From NCBI GenBank assembly GCA_910586965.1, contig CAJUMF010000064.1:1-6555 (forward strand): a stretch of DNA of 6,555 bases. The letters are read 5' to 3'. This DNA is from an uncultured Dorea sp. Its GTDB lineage: Bacteria; Bacillota; Clostridia; Lachnospirales; Lachnospiraceae. A program made the translations under genes and the position numbers. Below the pieces are notes generated by a model that saw only the letters and a list, made by a program, of their open reading frames with translations, had not been told where the DNA came from and did not search any database. Positions 1 to 6,540 of the stretch are shown here, in pieces. Position 1 is the stretch's first letter; each line of letters opens with the position of its first letter.

Positions 1-185
1 CCCACAAGGGGATAATTATTGGAAAACAAGGAAATATGTTGAAAAAGATTGGAAGTACCGCCCGTTTTGAGATTGAAAAAATGCTGGAATGTCAGGTAAA
101 TCTTAAGCTTTGGGTGAAGGTGAAAAAAGACTGGCGGGACAGTGAATTCCTGATGAAAAATTTTGGATACCGCGAGGATGAATAG
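1..185 (+). CDS. era: GTPase Era, C-terminal fragment (KH domain)
   Basis: The last 60 codons of a gene that enters from the left edge; the reading frame begins at base 3 and ends in TAG at 183-185. The peptide carries the KH-domain signature: three isoleucines followed by GKQG (fragment residues 7-10) and MLKKIG. After it come the VNLKLWVKVKKDWR strand and a short FLMKNFGY tail, which are characteristic of the Era C-terminus. In the Era family this domain binds the 3' end of 16S rRNA near the anti-Shine-Dalgarno sequence, and the missing N-terminal GTPase domain couples GTP hydrolysis to 30S subunit maturation at the membrane and cytoplasm. The full protein is usually about 300 residues, so roughly four fifths lie outside the window. 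The position just before yqzL-like and recO genes matches the common Firmicutes order and supports the call. Confidence 0.95.
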   Translation, partial: HKGIIIGKQGNMLKKIGSTARFEIEKMLECQVNLKLWVKVKKDWRDSEFLMKNFGYREDE

Positions 186-223
186 AACAGACCTTCCATG
201 GGGGAATCTAATCGTAAAGGCAG

Positions 224-241
224 AGGGCAGATATCTGCCCT
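224..241. repeat. Perfect 18-base palindrome between era and the yqzL-like gene
   Basis: AGGGCAGATATCTGCCCT is its own reverse complement over all 18 bases. As RNA it can form a stem of about seven pairs closed by a four-base loop. No T-run follows, so it does not look like an intrinsic terminator. It sits in the 80-base gap after the era stop and ends 13 bases before the GAGGTGA ribosome site of the next gene. It could be an mRNA processing or stability hairpin or a protein-binding dyad; the sequence does not say which. Confidence 0.6.
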
Positions 242-265
242 GGCATCAGAAGATGAGGTGAGCGC

Positions 266-442
266 ATGGAAGAACAATACTGGAACCGTTTTGCCGAGAC
301 GGGAAAAATAACGGATTACCTGAATTACAGAGGGATCATGATCTGCAAGCAGGTGATGGGACGCTACGAAGGAGATATGAGTAGTGAATCAGATTACATT
401 GACTGGGATGGTGCTGTCAGCGGCGCCGGTGGGGGAGTATGA
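266..442 (+). CDS. yqzL: YqzL-like small protein
   Basis: A 58-codon gene starting at ATG 266 behind a good ribosome site, GAGGTGA at 255-261, four bases upstream. The N-terminus, MEEQYWNRFAETGKITDYLNY, has the aromatic-x2-F-x2-TG-x-I-x2-YL pattern that I recall from YqzL, a protein of about 47 residues encoded between era and recO in Bacillus. Both the motif and the position fit. The function of this family is not established, and no catalytic motif, signal peptide or membrane segment is visible. The last 19 codons and the stop overlap the start of recO in another frame, so the tail (acidic, then GAGGGV) may be constrained mainly by recO. The overlap suggests translational coupling to recO. 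The main uncertainty is the family name; the gene itself is supported by its ribosome site and position. Confidence 0.65.
   Translation: MEEQYWNRFAETGKITDYLNYRGIMICKQVMGRYEGDMSSESDYIDWDGAVSGAGGGV
369..374 (+). promoter_or_regulatory. Ribosome binding site selecting the GTG start of recO
   Basis: AAGGAG lies nine bases before the GTG at 384 and inside the yqzL-like gene. It supports GTG 384 over the later in-frame methionine at 408, and that start also gives the usual RecO N-terminus (MNQITLTGMVLS). Confidence 0.75.
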
Positions 443-1127
443 CAGGCGGGTCGTACTCCTTACGAAAGAGCGGGGAAAGATCTCAGCATTTGCAAGAGGG
501 GCGAGGAAGCCAAACAGTGCGCTGGTGGGAGTGACAAGCCCGTTTACTTTTGGTACATTTGAAGTCTATGAGGGGCGGACATCATATACGATGATGTCGG
601 CCTCTGTTTCCAATTATTTTGAAGAGCTTCGGATGGATGTGGAAGGGGCGTATTATGGGTTTTATTTTCTGGATATCGCCAATTATTACGCGCGGGAGGC
701 CAATGACGAGACAGCGCTTTTAAAGCTCCTCTACCAGACGTTAAGAGCACTTGTAAGTCCCAATATCCCCAACAAGCTGATCCGTTATATCTATGAGCTC
801 AAGGCTGTGAGCGTCAACGGGGAGGGGCCCCAGTTGTTTGCTTGCGTCTGCTGCGGGGATAAGGATAAGGATAAGGTCTTCAGTGTGAAAAGGGGAGGGC
901 TTTTGTGTACGGACTGCGCAGGGCGGGCGATAGATGGGCGAAAGATCCTTCCCTCGACGCTGTATACCATGCAGTACATCTTAGCGACGCCGGTGGAGAA
1001 GCTCTATACATTCGTGGTGAAGGAAGAAGTGCTAAAGGAGCTTGGAGAGGTCATCGGGGCGTATATGGATGAGTATGTGGGGAGAGAGTTTAAGTCACTT
1101 AAGATACTCAGGACGGTGACGGAGTAA
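384..1127 (+). CDS. recO: DNA repair protein RecO
   Basis: A full-length, 247-residue RecO, the normal size for the family. RecO works in the cytoplasm with RecR (and RecF) to load RecA onto single-stranded DNA coated with SSB protein, and it also anneals complementary strands. The N-terminal OB-fold region (about residues 1-80) shows the typical start, in which a TGMVLS strand is followed by YDRRVVLLTKERGKI and the FARGARKPNS basic stretch. The helical C-terminal region contains a zinc-finger-like set of cysteines: C154-x2-C157 and C175-x2-C178, with an additional C156. Translation starts at GTG, supported by an AAGGAG site nine bases upstream. The gene overlaps the yqzL-like gene by 59 bases, and its stop is only four bases before the transporter start, so all three are probably on one mRNA. 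No truncation or frameshift is visible. Confidence 0.96.
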   Translation: MNQITLTGMVLSAAPVGEYDRRVVLLTKERGKISAFARGARKPNSALVGVTSPFTFGTFEVYEGRTSYTMMSASVSNYFEELRMDVEGAYYGFYFLDIANYYAREANDETALLKLLYQTLRALVSPNIPNKLIRYIYELKAVSVNGEGPQLFACVCCGDKDKDKVFSVKRGGLLCTDCAGRAIDGRKILPSTLYTMQYILATPVEKLYTFVVKEEVLKELGEVIGAYMDEYVGREFKSLKILRTVTE

Positions 1128-1131
1128 GCGT

Positions 1132-2325
1132 ATGAAAAATCAATATAATAAAACGGTTGCTGCCTGCTTTGTAGGATATATCGTGCAGGCGGTGGTAAAT
1201 AATTTTGTCCCGCTTTTATTTCTAACTTTTCAGAGGACATATCATATCCCGCTTTCGCAGATTACGCTGCTGGTGACCTTTAATTTTGGAATCCAGCTTC
1301 TTGTGGACCTTCTTTCTGTCGGGTTTGTGGACAGGATTGGCTATCGTGCCTCCATGGTCGCGGCGCATGTACTGTCGGCAGCAGGGCTTATCCTCCTTAC
1401 AGTGTTGCCGGAGGTGCTGCCTTCGCCTTTTGCGGGGATTCTGACCGCAGTGATGGTGTACGCGGTGGGCGGCGGACTCCTGGAGGTTCTGGTGAGTCCC
1501 GTGGTGGAGGCATGTCCTTCGGATAATAAGGAAAAGGCGATGAGTATGCTCCATTCTTTTTACTGCTGGGGACATGTGGGAGTTGTGCTGCTTTCTACAT
1601 TATTCTTCCATGCGGCGGGAACGGAAAACTGGAAGATACTGGCGGCTGCATGGGCAGTAATTCCAGTGCTGAATGCTGTTCTGTTCGCGAAAGTCCCGAT
1701 GGCGGCGCTGATCGAAGAGGGGGAGACAGGGCTTCGGATGTCGGAACTTTTTGGCATCCGGATGTTCTGGGTCCTGCTGGTGATGATGGTCTGTGCGGGA
1801 GCCAGCGAGCAGGCGGTGAGCCAGTGGGCGTCCACATTTGCAGAAAAGGGGCTTGGGATATCCAAGACAGCAGGTGATCTGGCGGGGCCGATGGCATTCG
1901 CAGTCCTGATGGGGGCTTCAAGGGCATTTTACGGAAAATACGGCGACCGTATCAATTTGGATTGGTTTATGGTCTATAGCAGTGTCTTATGCATCTTGTC
2001 TTACTTAGGGATATCTCTGCTTCCCGTTCCGCAGCTTTCACTGATCGCCTGCGCAGTCTGCGGCCTGTCGGTAGGCATCATGTGGCCGGGGACATTCAGC
2101 AAGGCGGCGGCAGCGCTTCCCAGGGGCGGGACGGCAATGTTCGCGCTGCTGGCTCTGGGCGGCGATGTCGGATGCTCCGGAGGGCCTACAGTTGTAGGAC
2201 TCGTGTCGGGGGCGCTGGGGGATGATCTTAAGATGGGGATTCTTGCAGGGGTTGTATTTCCGGTGTTGCTGCTGGCGGGGATAGTGATCTGCCGGAAGCT
2301 GGCGAAAAGTATGGGAGATACATAG
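1132..2325 (+). CDS. Major facilitator superfamily transporter, 12 membrane helices
   Basis: A 397-residue integral membrane protein with about twelve hydrophobic segments (roughly 11-33, 43-65, 75-95, 100-122, 143-162, 168-187, 209-225, 249-265, 276-297, 302-322, 333-358 and 368-388) and a hydrophilic central loop near 189-206. This is the standard MFS layout. The loop after helix 2 has the MFS motif-A-like DRIGYRAS (67-74). A conserved-looking LHSFYCWGH (140-148) and the SEQAVSQWAST segment (225-235) recall the fucose-permease-like (FHS) branch, so a sugar or other small solute driven by a proton gradient is plausible, but the substrate cannot be read from the sequence. The ATG follows the recO stop by four bases with GGAG at 1121-1124, seven bases away, so it is probably translated in the recO operon. 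Its presence there need not mean a role in repair. Confidence 0.88.
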   Translation: MKNQYNKTVAACFVGYIVQAVVNNFVPLLFLTFQRTYHIPLSQITLLVTFNFGIQLLVDLLSVGFVDRIGYRASMVAAHVLSAAGLILLTVLPEVLPSPFAGILTAVMVYAVGGGLLEVLVSPVVEACPSDNKEKAMSMLHSFYCWGHVGVVLLSTLFFHAAGTENWKILAAAWAVIPVLNAVLFAKVPMAALIEEGETGLRMSELFGIRMFWVLLVMMVCAGASEQAVSQWASTFAEKGLGISKTAGDLAGPMAFAVLMGASRAFYGKYGDRINLDWFMVYSSVLCILSYLGISLLPVPQLSLIACAVCGLSVGIMWPGTFSKAAAALPRGGTAMFALLALGGDVGCSGGPTVVGLVSGALGDDLKMGILAGVVFPVLLLAGIVICRKLAKSMGDT

Positions 2326-2408
2326 CAATAGACGGGTATTGTATAAAGAAGGCGGCAATTGCCCAAACCGGAGAGATGGATGTAATTGAATAAAACATAT
2401 TAGGGAAC

Positions 2409-2455
2409 AACCCCTTTCAAGTCAGTAAAGATAAGGCTTGAAAGGGGTTCTTTTT
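2409..2455 (+). terminator. Intrinsic terminator after the era–recO–transporter operon
   Basis: A perfect 13-base-pair stem (AACCCCTTTCAAG at 2409-2421 and CTTGAAAGGGGTT at 2437-2449) with a 15-base loop is followed by C and five Ts. It lies 83 bases after the transporter stop. The T-run exists only on the rightward side, so it works mainly for the plus strand and separates the housekeeping operon from the surface-protein unit. Confidence 0.93.
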
Positions 2456-2462
2456 GTGACTG

Positions 2463-2493
2463 GGGATTTCGCTGAGGAATCGTCAAACAAATG
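2463..2493 (+). repeat. Left copy of a diverged repeat flanking the surface-protein gene
   Basis: This stretch shares ATTTCGC, GAATC and CAAATG blocks, in the same order and near-identical spacing, with 6513-6540 at the right end of the window. By eye about 24 of 28 aligned bases agree, with three gapped positions. It follows directly after the operon terminator. It could be an interspersed genomic repeat or the edge of an inserted segment. Confidence 0.4.
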
Positions 2494-2537
2494 ATTTGCG
2501 CGCTTGCTCGAGATTCTGTTTTTATATGTTTCAAAGA

Positions 2538-2566
2538 TTGACAATCAGATAGGGGGGGGGGATAAA
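2538..2566 (+). promoter_or_regulatory. Candidate sigma-A promoter with a poly-G spacer
   Basis: A consensus -35 box, TTGACA (2538-2543), is followed after exactly 17 bases by GATAAA (2561-2566), which matches four of six positions of the -10 consensus. The spacer includes a run of ten Gs whose last base is also the first base of the -10 box. Transcription would begin near 2573, leaving a leader of about 50 bases before the ATG at 2623. No better -10 box lies at a suitable distance. Each G gained or lost changes the -35/-10 spacing by one base, so promoter strength should depend on tract length. Confidence 0.7.
2552..2561. repeat. Homopolymer tract of ten guanines inside the promoter
   Basis: Ten consecutive Gs, the longest G or C homopolymer I see in the window. 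Such tracts slip during replication. The length given here may also be affected by sequencing or assembly error. Confidence 0.9.
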
Positions 2567-2571
2567 GGCGT

Positions 2572-2593
2572 CGTATGTGATGATATGCATACG
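2572..2593. repeat. Inverted repeat at the predicted transcript start
   Basis: CGTATG (2572-2577) and CATACG (2588-2593) are exact reverse complements around a ten-base centre; wobble pairs can extend the stem slightly. The left arm coincides with the predicted transcription start and the right arm ends 29 bases before the chosen start codon. It could be an operator or a 5'-end hairpin of the mRNA. The arms are short, so chance is possible. Confidence 0.45.
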
Positions 2594-2608
2594 GAAAGAT
2601 GAAAAGAA

Positions 2609-2615
2609 AGAGAGG
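2609..2615 (+). promoter_or_regulatory. Ribosome binding site favouring the ATG at 2623
   Basis: AGAGAGG-like purines ending in GAGG (2612-2615) stand seven bases before ATG 2623. The earlier in-frame ATG at 2599 has only GGAAAG directly touching it, which is too close for efficient initiation. The later start also gives a more standard signal peptide. Confidence 0.6.
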
Positions 2616-2622
2616 CAAAACG

Positions 2623-5600
2623 ATGAAAAAGAGAGAGAGAATGGTTGCTATGCTTCTGAGTCTGATTATGATTATGCTCTTCGGGCTGCGTGGGAGCGAG
2701 CTGACAATGTTGACTGTAAATGCACAGGAGCAGAAGTTGACAGAAGAGTGTGATAAAATAACCGAAGAACAGAAATTAGTGTCACTGTCAGCATCGGAAT
2801 TGAGCAATCCAAGGATTAAAAAAGATTCCGATATGGAGGCAGAACAGAAGGTGACATGGGATTGTGTATGGTTCGGTAACTATCCGCAGGCAGAAGTAGT
2901 ACCTTCGACAGATAGTTATACTGCTGTGGATAAAAACATGCTGGAAAGCGGCGATATTATAGAAAACAGCAGCTTGTACAATAAGCTTCAGGGAGCAACG
3001 GGATGGAATGGAAATAATGATATTACGGTAGATGGGAAGAAATACCGTAGAATGAAAAAAGATGATGCCACTTTATCAAATACGGAAAACGGCTATTATG
3101 ATTGGGCGGATTCTGATACTTATCATTACTTCAAATATGAGCCAATTAAATGGCGGGTGCTGAAAGTGAATGAGAATCAAGCATTTCTTTTGTCGGATAA
3201 GGTGCTGGATGCTCAAAAATATAATACGGAATATGAAAACACAACATGGGAAGTCAGTACTATTCGAAGTTGGTTGAATGGTTATGGTGCATCCTCTAAT
3301 CAGCAGGGGAATGACTACAGTGATCAAAATTTTATCGGGAGCGCATTCACCTTAAATGAAAGATCAGAGATTTTAAATGCTTCTGTTATAAATGATGATA
3401 ATATTAACGATGGAACTGAAGGTGGAAATAATACGACAGATAAGATATTCCTCCTGTCAGAATCAGAAGTTTATGGGGACGATGCAAAGTTGCACGGCTT
3501 TGTATCGTCAAGAGATACTTATGATGAGGCACGCAGAAGTAAGAGCAGCACTTATGCAAAGGCGATGGGAACATGGAGTAATACGAGTGATGTGTATAAA
3601 GGTAATTGTTGTTGGTGGCTGCGTTCGCCGGGCGATCTTGCACATAATGCTTCGCATACCCATCATTATGGTTTTGTCAACCGTTATGGGCGTTATGTTA
3701 GTAATGGCGATGACGGTGTGCGTGTTGCTTTGCATCTTAACCTGTTATCCGATTTTCATATCTATGCGGGGACAGTGAGTTCCGATGGGAAAAAGAATGA
3801 GGAAGGTGATGACTTGATTGATGAAGATACGATATCCACTGTTACAGATTATAAAACGGATGTTGCTTCATTTATGAAGAATAAAGGTACTTTAAAAACG
3901 ATTAAGTATTTATGCAATGACTCTAATTTTATGAATTCCATCTATGTCCATGAAAATGATAGTATTTTTGAAAGTAAGATAACTTTGATGTTGTCGGATA
4001 TCTATTATCGTGGGCTGGACGGATGGAAAGATTTGTTTGCATCTGCTACGTCGAAAACAGATGCAGAAAAGATATTAGCAACGCTGATGAAGGAATATCA
4101 GTCCGATGTTGAGCAACTTGCGATGGCAAAGAATGCAAAAAAACATGCAGGCTATTTTGTGAAAGGGTTAAAAGATTATACCAAAGCAGGAGAGATTGCA
4201 GCTTTGCTTAATGATGAAGATATAGAGAAGCTGTTGGATATCATTACGATGCAGAAAGTATCGGAGCTTTTAATAAAGGGGGAGGTCAAAGAACTATCAA
4301 CGTATTTTCAGGAGGAAGGCGGTTATTCGGAAGATTCAGAAATCGTGAAGATATTTAACAATTACATGAATTCGCAGTCCTTAGCAAACACATTGTCAGA
4401 GGGGCTTGGCTTTTTGGATAGTGGACAGCTTACTATTCATTCATTGACACAAGATACATTCAACTGTTTGTATCAGTTGGAAAGTCTGGCTGACGCTGAC
4501 AAAATGTATTTGGAGATGCTTCAATATTTAAAAGATAACTGTTGTCTTGATGTGTTGAAGGATGCGGCAGGGGAATTGCATAATGTAATCAATGAGATTT
4601 ATGAGGAAGAGTTAAGATATGTTTCAAAGGCATTGAAAGATGCGGCTGCTGATAAAGCAGTTGATATGGATATTATCAAAGCAGTTGATGCGCTGCCTTA
4701 CGGGAAGATTATTAAAACCGGGTTTGATTGGGGAGAAAATATTTCCAGTGATATCTTCCATAACAGTAATACACAGCAATTGAAAGACAATATGAGAACA
4801 ATTGCATATATTGGAAATAGTTTAAGTCAGTGGGTGATTGATAATCAGAGAAACTTTTCCGCATCCGCAGATTTCGATAAGAATATGTATGCGCGTAAGC
4901 TTTACTATAGCATGTATATGTTATGGAATACCAGAAAAGTGGGAGAAGAGACGCTGCAAAGTATGTTTACGAAAGATTATAAGAAATGGAGTAAATATTA
5001 CACATTATCTATGCAGACATCCTCTATGCTGGTTTCTTGTAAAGACTCTATATTCTCGGACAGCATGGTAAAAGCTTTCATATCCATTACTGCATCCGGT
5101 CCAGTTGATGTGGAAGTATATACTGCGGGTGGGAAATTAGTGGCTATGGCAAAGGATGGGGAAGAAAGCAGCGGGCATACAGAGGATATTTATCATTACG
5201 TGAGACATCAGAAACTGGACGATAATTATGTGAAGATATTGTGCTTTCCGGAGGACAGCGGATATACTTTAAAGTATAAGGGGAAAGATATTGGAACAGT
5301 AGATTCTGTCATACTAAATATTACAGAAGAAGGAGCTGCAGAAAGAAAATATATAGAGAATATCAGGGTGAAGAATGACACTGTGATTACAGTCGGTTCA
5401 CTTTCTTCTGACGCGCCTTCTTATACAGTAAACAAAGGATTTGAAAACGAATCTATAGAAGGAAATTTCCAGACAGAACCGGACGAATATACCTCAGCTA
5501 CAGGGATTACAATTAAGTTGTCAGAGAACAAGCTGCTAATGAAGGCTGGAGATAAAAGGTTGATTGTTGCATCGGTTCTCCCGGAAAATGCAACAGAGAA

Positions 5601-6375
5601 AAAAATGCTTTGGGATTCGTCTGATGATACAGTTGCGGAAGTAAACAGTGAGGGTGTTGTGACAGCAAAAGCAGCAGGGAAGTGTACGGTTCAATGTATG
5701 GCAGCAGGGAATAGCGATATTTGTGAGACAGCGGATATAGAGATTCTCGCCGGTCAGGCAGAGACACCTGGGGAAGAGACAGAAGCAGCCGGAATTGAAA
5801 CAGAGATTGCGGAGAATGAGGCGGGGGGTTCTAGAAGCAACATAGATTCTCAAGTAGAAAATAGCAAGAATAATAAAGTATCCGGAGTTAAGATATCTGG
5901 AATTTCGAAAAAAATTGCTGCCGGAAAGAAGATAAAACTTACAGCAACTGGCACGGCAGTCACATGGAAGTCCAGTGATGAAAAGGTTGCGACGGTAAAC
6001 GATAAAGGCGTCGTGACCATGAAGAAAAAGTCCGGCGGCAAGTCTGTAACCATTACAGCGACCGCCCAGGATAGGAGCGGTGCAATAGCTACATATAAGA
6101 TAACCTCCATGAAAGGCACAGTAAAGAAAGTAACTATCTCTGGAAAGAAATTTTTGAAAACAGGTAAAACGCTGAAACTGAAAGCTAAAGTCACAGCCGC
6201 AAAGAATGCCAATAAAAAGCTAAAATGGATCAGTAGCAATGAGAAGTACGCAACGGTAAACAGCTTCGGTAAGGTAAAAGCATTCAAGGCAGGAAAAGGA
6301 AAGAAAGTAAAGATTACCGCCATGGCGACGGATGGTAGCGGTAAAAAGAAATCGGTAACGATTAAGATAAAATAA
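2623..6375 (+). CDS. Large secreted protein: DUF6273-type domain, helical region, three BIG2 Ig-like domains
   Basis: A 1250-residue exported protein, numbered from ATG 2623 (an alternative start at 2599 adds eight residues). Residues 1-34 form a signal peptide with a KKRER n-region, a hydrophobic core around 8-22 and a likely cut after VNA. Residues about 77-374 resemble DUF6273: WFGNYPQ, IKWRVL (W177), TWEVSTIRSWLN (209-219), LLSESE (277-282), WWLRSPG (331-337) and a closing GVRVAL (365-370). Residues about 395-814 are mostly helical and not recognised. A beta-rich segment follows (about 815-903). Then comes one BIG2 domain (960-1042), an acidic Glu/Thr linker, and two lysine-rich BIG2 domains (1085-1160 and 1166-1250). 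There is no LPxTG motif, SLH domain or membrane anchor; the basic C-terminus might bind wall polymers. It is monocistronic, with its own promoter and terminator. The role is inferred to be surface or extracellular ligand binding; no enzyme motif is seen. Its codons are more AT-rich than those of the operon to the left. Confidence 0.85.
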   Translation: MKKRERMVAMLLSLIMIMLFGLRGSELTMLTVNAQEQKLTEECDKITEEQKLVSLSASELSNPRIKKDSDMEAEQKVTWDCVWFGNYPQAEVVPSTDSYTAVDKNMLESGDIIENSSLYNKLQGATGWNGNNDITVDGKKYRRMKKDDATLSNTENGYYDWADSDTYHYFKYEPIKWRVLKVNENQAFLLSDKVLDAQKYNTEYENTTWEVSTIRSWLNGYGASSNQQGNDYSDQNFIGSAFTLNERSEILNASVINDDNINDGTEGGNNTTDKIFLLSESEVYGDDAKLHGFVSSRDTYDEARRSKSSTYAKAMGTWSNTSDVYKGNCCWWLRSPGDLAHNASHTHHYGFVNRYGRYVSNGDDGVRVALHLNLLSDFHIYAGTVSSDGKKNEEGDDLIDEDTISTVTDYKTDVASFMKNKGTLKTIKYLCNDSNFMNSIYVHENDSIFESKITLMLSDIYYRGLDGWKDLFASATSKTDAEKILATLMKEYQSDVEQLAMAKNAKKHAGYFVKGLKDYTKAGEIAALLNDEDIEKLLDIITMQKVSELLIKGEVKELSTYFQEEGGYSEDSEIVKIFNNYMNSQSLANTLSEGLGFLDSGQLTIHSLTQDTFNCLYQLESLADADKMYLEMLQYLKDNCCLDVLKDAAGELHNVINEIYEEELRYVSKALKDAAADKAVDMDIIKAVDALPYGKIIKTGFDWGENISSDIFHNSNTQQLKDNMRTIAYIGNSLSQWVIDNQRNFSASADFDKNMYARKLYYSMYMLWNTRKVGEETLQSMFTKDYKKWSKYYTLSMQTSSMLVSCKDSIFSDSMVKAFISITASGPVDVEVYTAGGKLVAMAKDGEESSGHTEDIYHYVRHQKLDDNYVKILCFPEDSGYTLKYKGKDIGTVDSVILNITEEGAAERKYIENIRVKNDTVITVGSLSSDAPSYTVNKGFENESIEGNFQTEPDEYTSATGITIKLSENKLLMKAGDKRLIVASVLPENATEKKMLWDSSDDTVAEVNSEGVVTAKAAGKCTVQCMAAGNSDICETADIEILAGQAETPGEETEAAGIETEIAENEAGGSRSNIDSQVENSKNNKVSGVKISGISKKIAAGKKIKLTATGTAVTWKSSDEKVATVNDKGVVTMKKKSGGKSVTITATAQDRSGAIATYKITSMKGTVKKVTISGKKFLKTGKTLKLKAKVTAAKNANKKLKWISSNEKYATVNSFGKVKAFKAGKGKKVKITAMATDGSGKKKSVTIKIK
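3613..3744 (+). other. Candidate DGR-type variable region in the DUF6273-type domain
   Basis: This lies between the WWLRSPG motif and the GVRVALHLNL end of the domain. Of the 27 codons between SPG and GVR (residues 338-364), 24 end in T or C; the exceptions are GCA, TCG and GGG. Residues fall on a regular scaffold (Y-G-F-V, Y-G-R-Y-V, then D-D-G-V-R), with His, Tyr, Asn, Asp, Arg, Ser or Phe at the other places. All of these can be reached from AAC or AAT codons by changing only the adenines. That is the signature of a variable region written by a diversity-generating retroelement. No template repeat or reverse transcriptase is in the window, and the block is in the middle of the protein, not at its end as is usual, so this remains a candidate. 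Confidence 0.45.
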
Positions 6376-6386
6376 CATTGAAAACC

Positions 6387-6424
6387 AGCAGGGTGCCAAA
6401 ATGTGCAAGGTATCCTGCTTTTTT
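6387..6424 (+). terminator. Intrinsic terminator after the secreted-protein gene
   Basis: An 11-pair stem (6387-6397 with 6409-6419, two of the pairs G-T wobbles) closes an 11-base loop and runs into six Ts (6419-6424). It starts 12 bases after the TAA stop. Together with the terminator at 2409-2455 it makes the gene a self-contained transcription unit. Confidence 0.85.
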
Positions 6425-6445
6425 AGCGGTGTTTGAAATTTATTA

Positions 6446-6474
6446 TTGTAAAGATATGTATGCAGTGCTATCAT
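6446..6474 (+). promoter_or_regulatory. Weak candidate promoter pointing off the right edge
   Basis: TTGTAA (6446-6451, four of six matches to the -35 consensus) and TATCAT (6469-6474, five of six to the -10) are 17 bases apart, and TGC just before the -10 box gives an extended -10 motif. It lies right after the terminator, in AT-rich DNA where chance matches are common. Three nearby ATG codons (6507, 6511 and 6538) open frames that run off the window, but none can be supported as a gene. Confidence 0.35.
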
Positions 6475-6512
6475 TAATATGTAAATCAAAATTCTAAAAA
6501 TTTCAGATGAAT

Positions 6513-6540
6513 GGCATTTCGCCGGAGAATCCAACAAATG
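6513..6540 (+). repeat. Right copy of the diverged flanking repeat
   Basis: Matches 2463-2493 in the same orientation: GG, ATTTCGC, G, GAATC, CAA and CAAATG blocks are kept, with a small gap in the middle. The window ends 15 bases later, so the full length of the repeat on this side cannot be judged. Confidence 0.4.

Noticed and set aside
1595..1927. 110-codon minus-strand frame and other frames inside the transporter
   Set aside because: Shadows of a GC-rich membrane-protein gene, with Pro/Ser-rich low-complexity translations.
2552..2561. G-quadruplex
   Set aside because: There is a single G run, not four separated runs, so an intramolecular quadruplex is not supported.
2599..2622. Upstream ATG as the start of the secreted protein
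   Set aside because: The purines before it touch the ATG, while ATG 2623 has GAGG seven bases upstream and gives a more standard signal peptide. It is not excluded.
2500..2622. Invertible promoter, as often seen for gut surface genes
   Set aside because: No pair of long inverted repeats flanks the promoter; the only inverted repeat has six-base arms downstream of it.
2400..2807. 135-codon open frame on the minus strand across the intergenic region
   Set aside because: It runs through the terminator, promoter and signal-peptide region of the rightward gene, has no ribosome site, and resembles no known protein.
5850..6323. 157-codon open frame on the minus strand
   Set aside because: It is antisense to the lysine-rich BIG2 domains; AAA and AAG read backwards give Phe and Leu, which makes a false hydrophobic protein. 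It has no ribosome site or promoter.
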